Shown in pieces: positions 13,801 through 24,794 of a stretch of DNA of 64,000 nt. Below the pieces are notes generated by a model that saw only the letters and a program-made list of their open reading frames with translations, made no database searches and was not told the origin of the DNA. This DNA comes from Apostichopus japonicus. Lineage: Eukaryota > Echinodermata > Holothuroidea > Aspidochirotida > Stichopodidae. The stretch's first letter is position 1; every line of letters starts with the position of its first letter. The stretch covers positions 10,009,501 through 10,073,500 of the forward strand of contig NC_092568.1 of NCBI RefSeq assembly GCF_037975245.1. Reading direction: 5' to 3'. The translations under genes and the position numbers were made by a program.

Positions 13801-15759
13801 AATGACACAAGAGTAAAGTTTAACTTTTATTCTTATGCTTAAATATGGAGTTAAAAGAAAACTATACATGAAAATAATGCGTAATTATGCTTAAAAGTCT
13901 TATTTGGCATTGACATTGCCACAATAAGGTGATATTAATAACTGACTATTCATGGAAAGCTCAAAGAAGCCTTTAAACATGCTCTTGAGGTCATCTTATT
14001 GACAGCAGGAACAATGAATTGAGGTAAAAGAAGAATTCAAAGGTTTTTGCAATTAAAATATAAAAAGATCTCACTAAACTTGTAGGACACAAAATTATCT
14101 GTATCAGATTAAAGCCTTAATGAATATTTAATTATCAGTAGAAGTATCTAAATAGACAAATCTGTTAGATTGAGATGTACTCTAATTACGTGAAGAGAAA
14201 CTGAAATTGTGATGAGATTTGGTCAAAGTTACAGCTCAACACGAAACGCCAGCCTTAATTAGTTGATAAACAAAAAATACATAGTATACCATGGCATTAA
14301 TATGAATTCAATTTACATATATTTAAATTATTTGTGTGTTTGTTTATTTCTTCCTTGACCTGCAGCCCTCGAGACGTAGGACCTGGATCCTGGTGGTGTC
14401 TAGAATCGTATTGATCCCCTTGGTCATGTTCTGTAACTACAGACCAGAGACTCGGTCTCTACCGGTGCTGATCCATAACGACTACATCTACATCCTGATT
14501 GTGTCCCTCATGTCGTTATCCAACGGGTACCTCAAGACCACGATCATGATCGATGCACCCAAGTAAGCCGATGTATTACTTATAGTAGTTGTATTTAGTG
14601 AATCGGACCCCTCGGTTAGATCTAATAATAAACACTTTGGCAAGGATAAAAAAAACACAAAGCAACAACATTAGCAACAACATTAGCAAATCCATACACT
14701 CACAGTGGGACACTTAATGTTAAAGATCTTCAGTTATGCCCTTAAATATGCTAGAAATAAATTATGGTCACTGAAGTTCAAACTTCAAAAGGCATTTAAC
14801 TGCCACCGTCCAAGCATTTGTATTTTCTTTTCTCACAGAGAACTTAAGGTGACTAATCAAACAATACTGAAACTATATGAATAATAAGTACCTTTCAGAA
14901 AGTACTTTTTTTAAAACCTTTATTTGCAATATTAAGCAAGCTAAAATGATAGGCTGGTACTGGACACCTACAAGTCCATCGTAGCTACAACAATTAACCC
15001 TCTGAGACAGCAGCAAAGATAAATAACGAGTCACACCAAGCAGTGGCGTAGCCAGCATTCTATTGTTAGGGGGGCAAGATTTTTCTTAAGGGGGGCAACC
15101 CCGTGATGGTTGATGGTAGGAATTACCAAGAAATTATTGGTGCTTATTCTGTAGGACGATCTGACCTTATATGAAGTATGAACATGAGCCCTGAGGTATG
15201 AATACTTGTGATAAGAACTCGAAAAAATGTAAAAGAGAAGTATTTTGAATACATCACTGAATTTCATTTGGGGGGGCAAGACTGTAGCACAAAGCAAATT
15301 GGGGGGCATTGCCCCCCCCTGGCCCTCCTCTGGCTACGCCACTGACACCAAGACATAAAGAGAGGAACAACTGAATAAAGAGATAGATGGTAACGACAGA
15401 GTAGTCCAAAAAATTTAACACTATGAGACTAGAAATGTGACGAGGACAACATCTATTCACTAAACACTTACGTCAAAAGTTGACAACAATCTGGAGGTCA
15501 GCATATGACCTTCTTTCTGTAACACTGCTTGGAGAGAGGGGGAGGGAGGGACTAAATTCATTCCACCACGTTCCTCCTTCCATCCCTCTCCCTTCTCCTA
15601 CAATGTATACCAATCTAATGCAGCACATTCACCTTTTTTTGCAGACATTTGTCTAATCCGGAGTGGGCCAGCAAAGCAGCCGCCATGATGGTCCTCTTTC
15701 TGGTTCTGGGAATATTCACGGGCCTTCAATTTTCGATTGTGGTCTCCCATGTGGTCTGA
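7767..15759 (+). CDS. SLC29A: Equilibrative nucleoside transporter (SLC29/ENT family), seven 3' exons, N-terminus missing
   Basis: The gene spans join(7767-7852, 9114-9162, 9848-9945, 11261-11365, 12621-12818, 14366-14562, 15645-15759), ending in TGA. Every intron starts GT and ends AG and every junction keeps frame, giving 281 complete residues. The product is a facilitative nucleoside carrier of the plasma or an internal membrane. Family hallmarks in order are GAIYQSGMF..LAAKLPG, GQGLGGTF (rebuilt across a splice), a hydrophobic span ending at VFLFYL, LWQIFKE, SLTIFPA, PVTCFLLFNLLDFLG, SRIVLIPLVMFCNYRP, SLSNGYLKTTIM and a last span ending VVSHVV. These correspond to spans 4-11 of the 11-span ENT fold. 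About 150 N-terminal residues of a typical 450-residue ENT are absent. The loop between spans 6 and 7 is short, about 35 residues. The usual DxxGR motif reads DFLGS. Subtype (ENT1-4) is not resolved. Confidence 0.93.
7923..8000. repeat. Three-copy 28-bp tandem repeat in an ENT intron
   Basis: Units beginning GCAGCCTGCAATGTCC start at 7923, 7951 and 7979, and each ends in a TTAG(TGAGTT)-type segment. The array begins about 70 bp after the exon a donor. Confidence 0.9.
8001..9113. other. ENT intron, first visible (remainder)
   Basis: Apart from the 28-bp repeat above, this part of intron 7853-9113 shows no gene or clear mobile element. It holds a run of fifteen C at 8752-8766. It ends in a good polypyrimidine tract and CACAG acceptor. 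Confidence 0.6.
9114..9162 (+). CDS. SLC29A: ENT exon b (span 5)
   Basis: This is a 49-bp mini-exon between a CACAG acceptor and a GCAG|GTAAAT donor. It encodes GLGGTFVAVLGILSLA, which completes the GQGLGG signature when joined to the previous exon and forms the fifth span. It ends with one base of a split codon. Confidence 0.92.
9360..9372 (+). promoter_or_regulatory. Perfect DR1 nuclear-receptor motif in an ENT intron
   Basis: AGGTCA-A-AGGTCA, two direct AGGTCA half sites one base apart, is the consensus for RXR, HNF4 and COUP-type receptors. The sequence is exact; function is not shown. Similar motifs lie at 26763, 42997 and 46202, and the last is inside a likely dispersed repeat, so this one may also be repeat-borne. 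Confidence 0.4.
9848..9945 (+). CDS. SLC29A: ENT exon c (span 6)
   Basis: Acceptor TTCACAG, donor CTG|GTAAGA. It encodes AAGDLQKAAVGYF followed by a long hydrophobic run (LCAVFVLILAVITFVFLFYL), the sixth membrane span. It takes two bases of the codon split by the previous intron and ends in phase 0. Confidence 0.93.
9946..10837. other. ENT intron, left part
   Basis: Between exon c and the SINE relic there is nothing recognisable. The minus-strand open frames here are short and without family resemblance. Confidence 0.5.
10838..11040 (+). mobile_element. Old tRNA-derived SINE body in an ENT intron
   Basis: It can be aligned by eye with the full SINE at 43410-43803. Shared words in order are GGC(C/A)AGATCATT, GAGGCACTTTGTCT (AAGGCACTTTATCT there), ACCCAGGTG.ATAAA, TTGGTGC, CCCAGGAG, TCACACT..GTTGTGTGG, and TGTGACAA. 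The tRNA head is truncated and the 3' tail is lost, so this is a decayed copy. Confidence 0.7.
11261..11365 (+). CDS. SLC29A: ENT exon d (cytoplasmic loop between spans 6 and 7)
   Basis: Acceptor CTTACAG, donor GAG|GTAAAG, exactly 35 codons. It encodes PIVKYYIRLSES...SYRPPPLWQIFKE, a hydrophilic basic-to-mixed loop ending in the conserved LWQIFK that leads into span 7. The loop is about half the length usual in mammalian ENT1. Serines and threonines here could be phosphorylated, but no specific site is supported. Confidence 0.92.
11366..12620. other. ENT intron between exons d and e
   Basis: AT-rich, with no clear mobile element. An open frame at 12354-12833 runs through the intron into exon e. 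Only its part after 12621 resembles a protein, so the upstream part is read-through of the acceptor. Confidence 0.6.
12621..12818 (+). CDS. SLC29A: ENT exon e (spans 7 and 8)
   Basis: Acceptor TATTCCAG, donor TGG|GTAAAA, 66 codons in phase 0. It encodes IKLQILNIWLTFAVSLTIFPAM (span 7), a short loop with a possible N-glycosylation site NSS (THNSSS), and YFTPVTCFLLFNLLDFLG (span 8). The conserved acidic residue of the family's DxxGR motif is present, but the Arg position is Ser (codon AGT, one base from Arg codons). Confidence 0.94.
12819..14365. other. ENT intron between exons e and f
   Basis: It holds a C run (near 12855), a T run of about 24 (12910-12933) and no recognisable element. The minus-strand frames at 13379-13808 show no protein family. 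Confidence 0.6.
14366..14562 (+). CDS. SLC29A: ENT exon f (spans 9 and 10)
   Basis: Acceptor CTGCAG, donor AA|GTAAGC. It encodes PSRRRTWILVVSRIVLIPLV..CNYRP (span 9, with the R...IPL...CN signature) and NDYIYILIVSLMSLSNGYLKTTIM (span 10, with the SNGYL signature). It ends with two bases of a Lys codon completed by the next exon. Confidence 0.95.
15041..15344. mobile_element. hAT-type MITE in the last ENT intron
   Basis: The 304-bp element begins CAGTGGCGTAGCCAG and ends with the reverse complement, CTGGCTACGCCACTG. It is flanked by a perfect 8-bp duplication, ACACCAAG, at 15033-15040 and 15345-15352. Eight-bp duplications and CAGTGGCG-type ends are typical of the hAT superfamily. There is no transposase, so it is non-autonomous. 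G runs lie inside both ends, a feature shared with the other MITEs in this window. Confidence 0.93.
15645..15759 (+). CDS. SLC29A: ENT exon g (span 11, stop)
   Basis: Acceptor TTTTTTTGCAG. One base completes Lys, then HLSNPEWASKAAAMMVLFLVLGIFTGLQFSIVVSHVV and TGA. This is the last membrane span with the small-residue-rich helix seen in ENTs. The C-terminus ends almost at the membrane, as is usual for the family. Confidence 0.94.
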
Positions 15760-16163
15760 AGTTTTGACTCGTCATCAAATCTGACAGCAATCTTGCTACC
15801 TTCCACCGCATAGTGACGCCAGACCAGAATATCGTGTGAGATTTACGTACTTGAGATTGGACTATAAAAAATTTCACCTTGCTATCTAAGAACTATAATC
15901 ATCTGAAGCCTGTCAAAACCTTAAGAGTGTACCCTACCAGATTACATATATATATATATATATATCTATATATATATACATACTACTACTAAAGCTGAGT
16001 TTCACGCATGTATGTGTATTATGGCGGTCTCAGGCAACCCATGAGTTGCCTGATGATCGGTGTAATACATGTATGTGCATGAAAATCTCAATAGCAGCTT
16101 TAACTAAACCTGTGTATTAATATGTAAATGCTGGCTCTGCCTCAGTTTCAAGCATGTTTATTG

Positions 16164-16224
<61 letters not shown>

Positions 16225-16235
16225 TATATACATAC

Positions 16236-16267
<32 letters not shown>

Positions 16268-19200
16268 GTATGTCAAGCTTTTTAATCCTATAAACATACT
16301 GTACTTACTAGGAGCAGAGGTTGTGAATGTCAGGGAATAATTTATTGTCCAAATTTTGCGTAGCAGTGTTTGAAGGCTCTTAACTTTGTTCCTTGTCAAA
16401 GACCACGTTCTGTCTACAAAAACTGCTATGCATATAGGAATTGTCCATTTGGTGACACGATACTAAGTAAAATATTTCCTGCAAGTGGATAGATAGATGT
16501 GGAGAGTTAAACAGTGTAAAAGTAAGTAGTGCAACTGTTGGAAAAGAATAAGGAGGAGAACATGTGATTTGTTGTGAAGCGTAAAAGTTGTTGGCATATT
16601 TTTCCAACGGTCTAGTTTACACAGGGTTATTGGTTTTTGTGTAAAGTTCTAGGTTATGTTTCTTCCTTGTGTTTAATCTGCAGATGGTTACATGTGTGGG
16701 GAAAGCTCCTAATTTTATAAGTTTGATATTAAGTAGAACCATCTGTCACTGTCAACATGTATGGAGTTTTACATATTGGGGATCATGGCCAGTAGTGACA
16801 TCCAGATATTTTTCTTTGACTTTGTATCATTTGTGTTTCATTTAACAACCAATGCAACTTAGTCATCAGTTTGAAAATCTTTATACTTCATTTCTTCTGT
16901 TGTTCTAATGTCTTTTAGTAAAGACGACAACATATTATTTTGTCATGTGAAATACATTTGTTCTTGATTCACTCTGCCAAAAGGGGGTTTTTTTCTTTCC
17001 AAAGATGGAACAGATTGCTAAGAATGTTGTTCAAAGTAATGAACAACAAGAATTCAATTTAAAAATTAATAAGAAGTAATAGTAAACTTAAGTTGGGGGG
17101 GGGGGGGTGGGTGAGGGTTTAGAGATGGAAAGACATATAACAGCAAATTTAGCAGAAGTTAAATATTTCCACAAGTTACTTTTAATGATCACATACAGAA
17201 ACACCAGGAAATAGTAGGAAACTGTTACAACCATTTTTTCTTTCTTTTTATTATGTTACATGAGCATTGTCAACTGAGAAAGTCAGCTTCAGTTATTTAG
17301 TATTTAAGAACACCTGCTTATTCCTCGATTCCTTTTTAATGGTTTTTTTATGTTACTAAAATTCCCTGCTTTTGTTTTGTTTGGTTCGAATCATACAGAA
17401 TGTTCTCAATGATACAAAATCATTTTGTTAGTTCTTAGTCCAAAAATGTTAAATTAGAAACATCTTTATGTTAAATTCGAGATGTTTTCTTGGTAGAAAG
17501 TAATCAGTAACACAAGGAGTCATGTTAAGAGCTTCAATATTGTATGTTGAGCATTCCCGGAACAGTAAGTATGTACGTACCTAAGAGTGAGTAGATAAAA
17601 ACATTTGTTATAGAGCAAAGTCATGAAAAATTCATATCATTGGATTATGATTTAGTATTTAGTATTGCTGAAGTCTTCAGTCTTATGTTATGTGTACAGG
17701 AACATTACAACTCTTATTATCTCAAGTCATAAAGTATTCCTTACAGCTTTGACGAAGTTCCTCATTACATATCCATAGTAGATTCCTGTATATATGGATA
17801 ACTATATCCAGGATAACTAGTATATTTACTAAATAGAAGCTTCCCAGTCAATCCTTTCATTACATGTCCAAAATACCTATAAAATCAAATTGTATAATAT
17901 GAAAATATTTAGAAAATGATTGTGGTATGCTGAGGAAACCATTTACTTAAAAATGATTCATTTTTTCCCCTCTCTCCCTCTTTCATTTGTGTTTCGTTGA
18001 AAAATCTGCAAATGGACAAGATATTAAATATTTAGCTGGTTCTATAAACTAAATTTTCCAAGTTCAAGTATACAAACCCTCAAAATGAAGTTGCATTTCA
18101 GTATTCAAAGTATTTACTGAGGCAGTTTGTCACATTTATTCTTTCTATTTTATCTTGAATTTATACAGATACTACCTCCTCACTCTCATTTTAAGTAGTT
18201 TTAGTCCTTTTTTGGCATCTAATGATTTCTTGCATTCATAACAAAAGTGGCATTGTTTATTTGTTTTGTTTTTTGCCTTGAGAGAATCTATATAGGTCAA
18301 TTCTCAAAAATTCTTTCCCCCTCTTCTGAAGGTCAGGGTTTGCTTGTTTCTTTATTCAAGTGTGCCTTGCACCCAGAGTGCCTCTTAATGTATCCATACT
18401 GTCTTTACTGAAAAGTATTTTTGTTTTGTCATTATTAGTAGTGATAAGGCGATACCGAGTTTTCAATTCCTGTTGTCCTGAGTTGCATCATTTCCAGGAT
18501 AACACTAATTACGAGATGTAGAGCCCTGTGTTAAACAAAAATATTGATTAAAAACAAAAACACAAAAAAAGAAAGGATGCTCGGTAGAAAATGAGACTTA
18601 ATGAGGTAGGACGTAAAATGGAGGGGCTTGTCGCAACTCGTCTTAGTATAAAATCAACCGAAATGTTGTGATATATGTCTACCAAGAATGCCTATGGACT
18701 GCATGATCAAATTTCTACATAGAGTTATCATTTTGTCAGCTGTGCCATTCTGAAATTCAAACTTTTTGTTGCTGCACATTGTTTTTTTTTTTTAGTTTTT
18801 TTTTTTATAACTTTTGGATAATCCTCTTTTGCTTTTCTTGTTGATGTTGTTTGGTCACCACTTTTTACTGGCATAATTGAGATGACAAAGTATCAAAGAG
18901 TGAGTGAGTAAGTGTTGGTCGTGAACTGCTGTTATCATTTAGTACCTTAACCTGTGTAATTTTTGGCATTGACCTATTTCAGTGTGAAATTATAGAAGAT
19001 GATTGTGTACACATTTTAAAAAGGTATATGTAATAGACATCGGTCTTAGTTCAGGGTTTTAGGGCAGATGAACAAACTGGAGGGGGCAACAGTTGTGTAA
19101 CTTGGATGAACGGCAGGTAGTGGTGTTAGAATGGATTCATGTTAGTTCCTATAAATGTGTTATAAATGTGATTTGCTATTACATTACCAGCTATTGTTTG

Positions 19201-19299
19201 TTGTGTTAACTGTTAAGATTGTTGTTGTTTTTTTTTTTTAATTCGGAAAAGTAAAAACCTGATTCTGAGGCTAAGGATTATGATGCACAGGTGAAACAT
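15760..19299 (+). other. ENT 3' UTR and downstream DNA, end not determined
   Basis: This is about 3.5 kb of AT-rich sequence without clear genes or mobile elements. It holds two TA arrays (about 15945-15978 and 16163-16268), a G run near 17095 and many T runs. I could not pick a convincing polyadenylation site, so the UTR length is open. Confidence 0.4.
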
Positions 19300-19700
19300 G
19301 AAATAGACGGACCTCTTTATTTTATGTGACAGATAGCGAGATATGAAATAGACAGACCTCTTCTATTTTGTGTGACAGACAGCGAGACATGAAATAGACA
19401 GACCTCTTTATATTATGTGACAGATAGCGAGACATGAAATAGACAGACCTCTTTATTTTATGTGACATAGCGAGACATGAAATAGACAGACCTATTATTT
19501 TATGTGACAGGTGGCGAGACATGAAACAGACTGACCTATTTTATTTTATGTGACAGACGGCGAGACATGAAAGAGACAGACCTCTTTTATTTTATGTGAC
19601 AGGTGGCGAGACATGAAATAGACTGACCTCTTTTATTTTATGTGACAGACAGCGAGACATGAAATAGACAGCTCTTTTTATTTTGTGTGACAGATAGTGA
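19300..19700. repeat. Minisatellite, nine units of 43-46 bp
   Basis: Units beginning GAAATAGACAGACCTC start near 19300, 19345, 19391, 19436, 19479, 19523, 19569, 19615 and 19661. Each runs through TTTTATGTGACAGA and AGCGAGACAT. Because the usual period is 45, a multiple of three, the minus strand shows open frames with a 15-residue repeat around SHKIK(R/E). I take that as a by-product, not a protein. Confidence 0.95.
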
Positions 19701-20340
19701 GGTATCGAGATGATTGTGTTCCCATTATTAAGAGACATTTTATATTCAAGCAAGACATGGGAAAGATCGCTGAGGAGAGCAGCTGGCAAACTATCGATGA
19801 GACAGTTGGATGAGTAATTGGTGGGAAGTTTAGAATGGAGTCTGAACGTGTTTGACAAAGGAGTGAGTGTTTGTATTATGATATTACAAGTTTATGGTTA
19901 GTTGTGTTTATATTGTTATACTAATAATATGTGTAAAAAAGAAGAAATATTTTAGAGATTAAGATCACGTATACCCGCAGTTGAAAGTTTTCCTTGACAG
20001 TTTTGCTCTTCTATGTATTGTTTATTTGTTTGTCAGAAAAAAAAAGAGGAATGAGAATAGTCAATGCAGAATGTTTTTTGAATCTATAAAGTTTTGCGAA
20101 CTTTATTTGTCCCAAGTATTAACTCATATAAATAATAATGAACTTATCCTGAAATGCAAAACAAATGGTTTGTTGTTGTTTTTTGTGTCCTGTTTGTCTC
20201 CCACCCCCCCCCCCCACCCCACCCCTCTCTCTCTCTCTCTCTGGTTGATGTTTTAATATGTTGCGATTCATACAACCGTTTGTATGTCTGCCAAACACAT
20301 TTGAACTCTATGGAAACAGTGTTAGACCGTGTAAATTATA
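19701..20340. other. Non-coding stretch with C run and CT microsatellite
   Basis: No gene is seen. A run of C at about 20202-20215 is followed by (CT)n at 20225-20242. The plus-strand frames through it are low-complexity. Confidence 0.5.
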
Positions 20341-20565
20341 GTATGTATGTATGTATGTTAGATCCTCCTGCAAGCAGGAACTCGCGAATAAGCCTCATTG
20401 GCTTATCAAAGCCGCAAGCTGACCGAATTCAGTGTCTTGGATTCAAATTTAACGTCCATGATTATGAATTGTCAATTGTCAACAACTCTGTAACTGGACG
20501 ACATACATTAATCTTGGAGTGACTCGAACCGGGGATCTTATGATTGGAAGGCACCGAGTGAAAGT
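20341..20565 (-). mobile_element. tRNA-derived SINE, minus strand, with TATG tail
   Basis: On the minus strand the tRNA-like part is at the right end: box-B-like GGTTCGAGTCAC is the complement of 20520-20531. The body follows, then a conserved 3' block with the hairpin GATCCTCCTGC..GCAGGAACTCGCG. The tail is (ATAC)n, seen here as TATGTATG at 20341-20358. This is the usual head, body and simple-tail plan of a SINE. Box A is poorly preserved. Confidence 0.65.
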
Positions 20566-21963
20566 AGTTCTCATTCAAGGACTTGGTAATACTCCAAATT
20601 CGTGATACATTACGTATGCATGACGTAAATAATCAGAGGAATAATAATCCACCGCTGCCATGTTAGAGCGACAGAGGAGATAAAATGTTCCCATACAATT
20701 AGGCGGATGAAGAATGTATGCCCGTCATTACATTCATTAACCACCCATGGCGGATCACCAAATAAATGTTGGCCTATATGGCGGTTGGCAGGCGTTCCTC
20801 TGTAATCAAATCGGCCCGTGTATGAGCTTATATGTGTTCTTTGTAGATGTGATGACCAGAAATGCACAGCTGATTTGGTCTTTAACCATATTTGTGTAAC
20901 TTGACATATCGAATAACAAATCTGTGAAAATCAAATGCATTTCAAACCGTCAAAAGATTAGAGCTCCTTGGAAGTTGACTAACGTTAGGCCTAGGCTAGC
21001 TACGAAAACCACTGAAATTTGTGAAATGACATTCCATTCTTTGGTCTAGCCAAGATGACGCATATACGTTAACAAAGTGGGTAGGAAGGCGTTCAGATCC
21101 GATCGCCTGTCGGGGGAAGATAGTTCGGCCGGGGAACGTTTGCATTCGGCCGAAGAACAAATGGACCACTACTACGGATGTACCCTCCCCATTTTTCAAC
21201 CTCACAAAAAGTTTTCATCAGAAAATCCTTGCGTATAGGGATACTTGTTTAGACCTCATTTATCATCTCAATATGCTTCAGAATGCGCCATTTCACGTCT
21301 ACGTTTTAATTTTTCTTCTTCGGAGGACCACATGAAGCCCTATGTATTACACAGGAGACAGCTTCAATGCAGAGCAGGACCCCCTCCATGAAAATTCCTT
21401 CATTTACCTCTGGCCCTCCCTATAAAGATTCACCCTCTACCTTAATCAGTCGGTGATATTTGTGCATCCCCAACCCCTCCCTCCCCCCCACCCCCACCTT
21501 TGAGATCAAATGCACGTCACCGATCGACTCTTGTAGTAAGAATGTACAGCTTTTAAAATACATATGTGATGATAACATCATAGACTACCTGCTATCATCA
21601 ACTTCCAGAATTAATTGTTGTGATAATAACTACTTATACTTTTATGTGGGGTGAACACCTCCGGCGGATACGCGCCTGGTTATTGTTAGTACATGATTTA
21701 TGCAATTCTGTCTAGGTCGGAACATTCTTTCGTTGCCGCTGGTACTTACATTATTTATAACTAGCGCCACTCCTTCCGTGACGTCCTCGAACGCTCTGCT
21801 ACTTTCTGATGTATGTTAGCCTCCCGTTTAGATAGAGTGATCAATAGGATTTATTTTGGCATAAAGGCTTTTAGTTTCTTTACTTGAGGAATAAGGTGTT
21901 TGGGAGAGCTCAACATATTATGAAATAAACTACCGACACCAGTAGATTTCGATCAACCCGACT
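20566..21963. other. Non-coding stretch
   Basis: No exon, RNA gene or mobile element could be supported. It holds GTTAGGCCTAGGCTAG near 20985 and C runs near 21485. Confidence 0.45.
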
Positions 21964-22276
21964 TAATAATAATAATAATAATAATAAGGCAGTTATTTTT
22001 ACGACGCTTAAGCGACCAAGAATGTGGGAAAAGCCCGCAAGGGCTTATGGATTACAACTTTCACGTCGGGTGGCTTCCAATTCAACATTTTAACTCAAAT
22101 TTGGAAAACAAATCACTTAGAAAGTCGTTTCAGATGGGAAAAACAGTAGATTGCTCATGGATGATAAACCCACCTTACTATGACCTGGCCGGGGATCGAA
22201 CCCCCGAACCTTCCGATTGCTAAGCCTCATTGTTTCAAATGCCACCGCCTTAATCCATTCGGCCACAGCACCGGTA
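21964..22276 (-). mobile_element. tRNA-derived SINE, nearly complete, minus strand
   Basis: Box A (complement of 22255-22266, GTGGCCGAATGG) and box B (complement of 22193-22202) are at tRNA-like spacing at the right end. The body runs left through GTAGATTGCTC and a conserved 3' block containing GCCCTTGCGGGC on the minus strand. It ends in (TTA)n, seen here as (AAT)n at 21967-21986. Such 3' ends are often shared with a partner LINE, but the partner is not in this window. A deleted relative lies at 4335-4495. Confidence 0.75.
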
Positions 22277-22334
22277 TACTTGATCTACCTGTGCGCACTA
22301 AAACTGATCTTATTATTTCTTTGGAAAGAAATTA

Positions 22335-22459
22335 TGGCTAGAACGGGATTCGGACCAGTGACCTCTGGATTCCTCGCCTAGAGCTTTACGAACGATTACT
22401 CGCCTAGAGCTCTACGACGATTACTCGCCTAGAGCTCTACTAACTGAGCTATCCAGCCA
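22335..22459 (-). pseudogene. tRNA-like sequence with a triplicated internal segment
   Basis: On the minus strand the 5' part GGCTGGATAGCTCAGTTAGTAGAGC and the 3' part CCAGAGGTCACTGGTCCGAATCCCGTTCTAGCC form acceptor, D-arm and T-arm-like halves. They carry a good box A and a box B with one change. Between them three units starting CTCGCCTAGAGC on the plus strand (22373, 22399, 22424; period 25-26 bp) lengthen the middle from about 75 to 125 bases. A functional tRNA would not fold, so this is a tRNA pseudogene or SINE head with slippage. Confidence 0.7.
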
Positions 22460-23711
<1,252 letters not shown>

Positions 23712-24391
23712 GGTCACGAGTTGTCACATTAGCGGACATGTCGAGTCTGCAGTCACGGTAATTTATCTATTTTATTCGTATAATTTCTTTTAATCAAACG
23801 CCTTATTCCCTTAAGACACGATGGGGTATCTTAGAACAATCTAATCCTTTATGTTATCCTGAAATATAAGTAATTCTTTTGTTATAAGGCCTCTCTCTTC
23901 CTCTCTCGTGTCTTCTCTGGTTGACAAATTGCAGAAGTTTGAAAGGAATAAACCAAAAGTAAAATAAAATGGTTTTCATTTTATTTGTATAAGGTAAACT
24001 CTTTCTCGTCTGCGGTAAACATTAAGCAATCAAACCTTCATGGTGGCCAGACTTCAATTTCTCAAGGGTGGTCTCGAGAATAATGAAGAAATAATATGTG
24101 ACAAATATTAGAACAGTGATGAATTTGTAAGAAAGTGTAAGGGAAATTAGAAATAAATTTAAAATTAATTGAAGTGTTCATCCATTTAGGTTAGTAAAAA
24201 AGTACTACAACAATGTTATTTTATGTTGGGGAGGGGGAGGGGGGAGGGAGGGACGGAGGCACCGGTCCGTTGAATATTTTTAGGGGGCGCTGTTCTTTTC
24301 AAGGAAAGGGGAAAAAATTGTAGACACGACAACGGTAACAGTTTTCAATTACTACGCATAACCATTTATCTATGGAAGATTAACAGAGGTG

Positions 24392-24786
24392 CAGTGGCGG
24401 AGCTAGGGGTATTGGTCAGGAGGGGCGAGAATGGTCTCTAGGGGCGTCATCGACACTATCAGAGCTATATACGGCTCTGGACACTATCTAAGCGGAGCGC
24501 TACCACTGGTTGGCGCGTAGCGTACAGAAATGTTTTGAGTAAAGAGACTCCCTAGATCGCCGGAAATGACCCTTTCCGGGCCTGGCTAATTTGCAGATAA
24601 ACGAAGAATAAATAGGTGTCATCGCCAAATTACACCAACAAAAGTAGAGGAGAGAGCAATAAAAAAAGTCAATAATCACGAATAAGTAAAAGTGGTACAG
24701 AGCTGAGAAGGGCGCCAGCAGTCCATTTGAGTCCGTCGGGGGGGGGGGGGCATCCGCCCCCTGACTGTATGGACGCTCCGCCACTG
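24392..24786. mobile_element. hAT-type MITE, family B, copy 1
   Basis: It begins CAGTGGCGGAGCTAGGGG and ends GCTCCGCCACTG. The flanking 8-bp duplication CAGAGGTG is perfect (24384-24391 and 24787-24794). The interior is closely similar to 29596-29992, with shared blocks GCGGAGCGC.ACCACTGG, CCCTAGATCGCCGG and ATTTGCAGATAAACG. This copy carries an extra 28 bp between two ACACTATC words. It has no coding capacity. Confidence 0.95.
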
Positions 24787-24794
24787 CAGAGGTG

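Noticed and set aside
16148-16399. Frames encoding long YIYIYIY runs, here and at 23514, 32999, 38428 and 59827
   Set aside because: They are translations of (TA)n arrays.
19322-19858. Minus-strand open frames with SHKIK repeats
   Set aside because: They follow from the 45-bp minisatellite having a period divisible by three. Unit length changes break them and they have no start context.
22335-22459. Functional tRNA gene
   Set aside because: The anticodon arm is disrupted by three tandem units and the invariant T before the anticodon cannot be placed.
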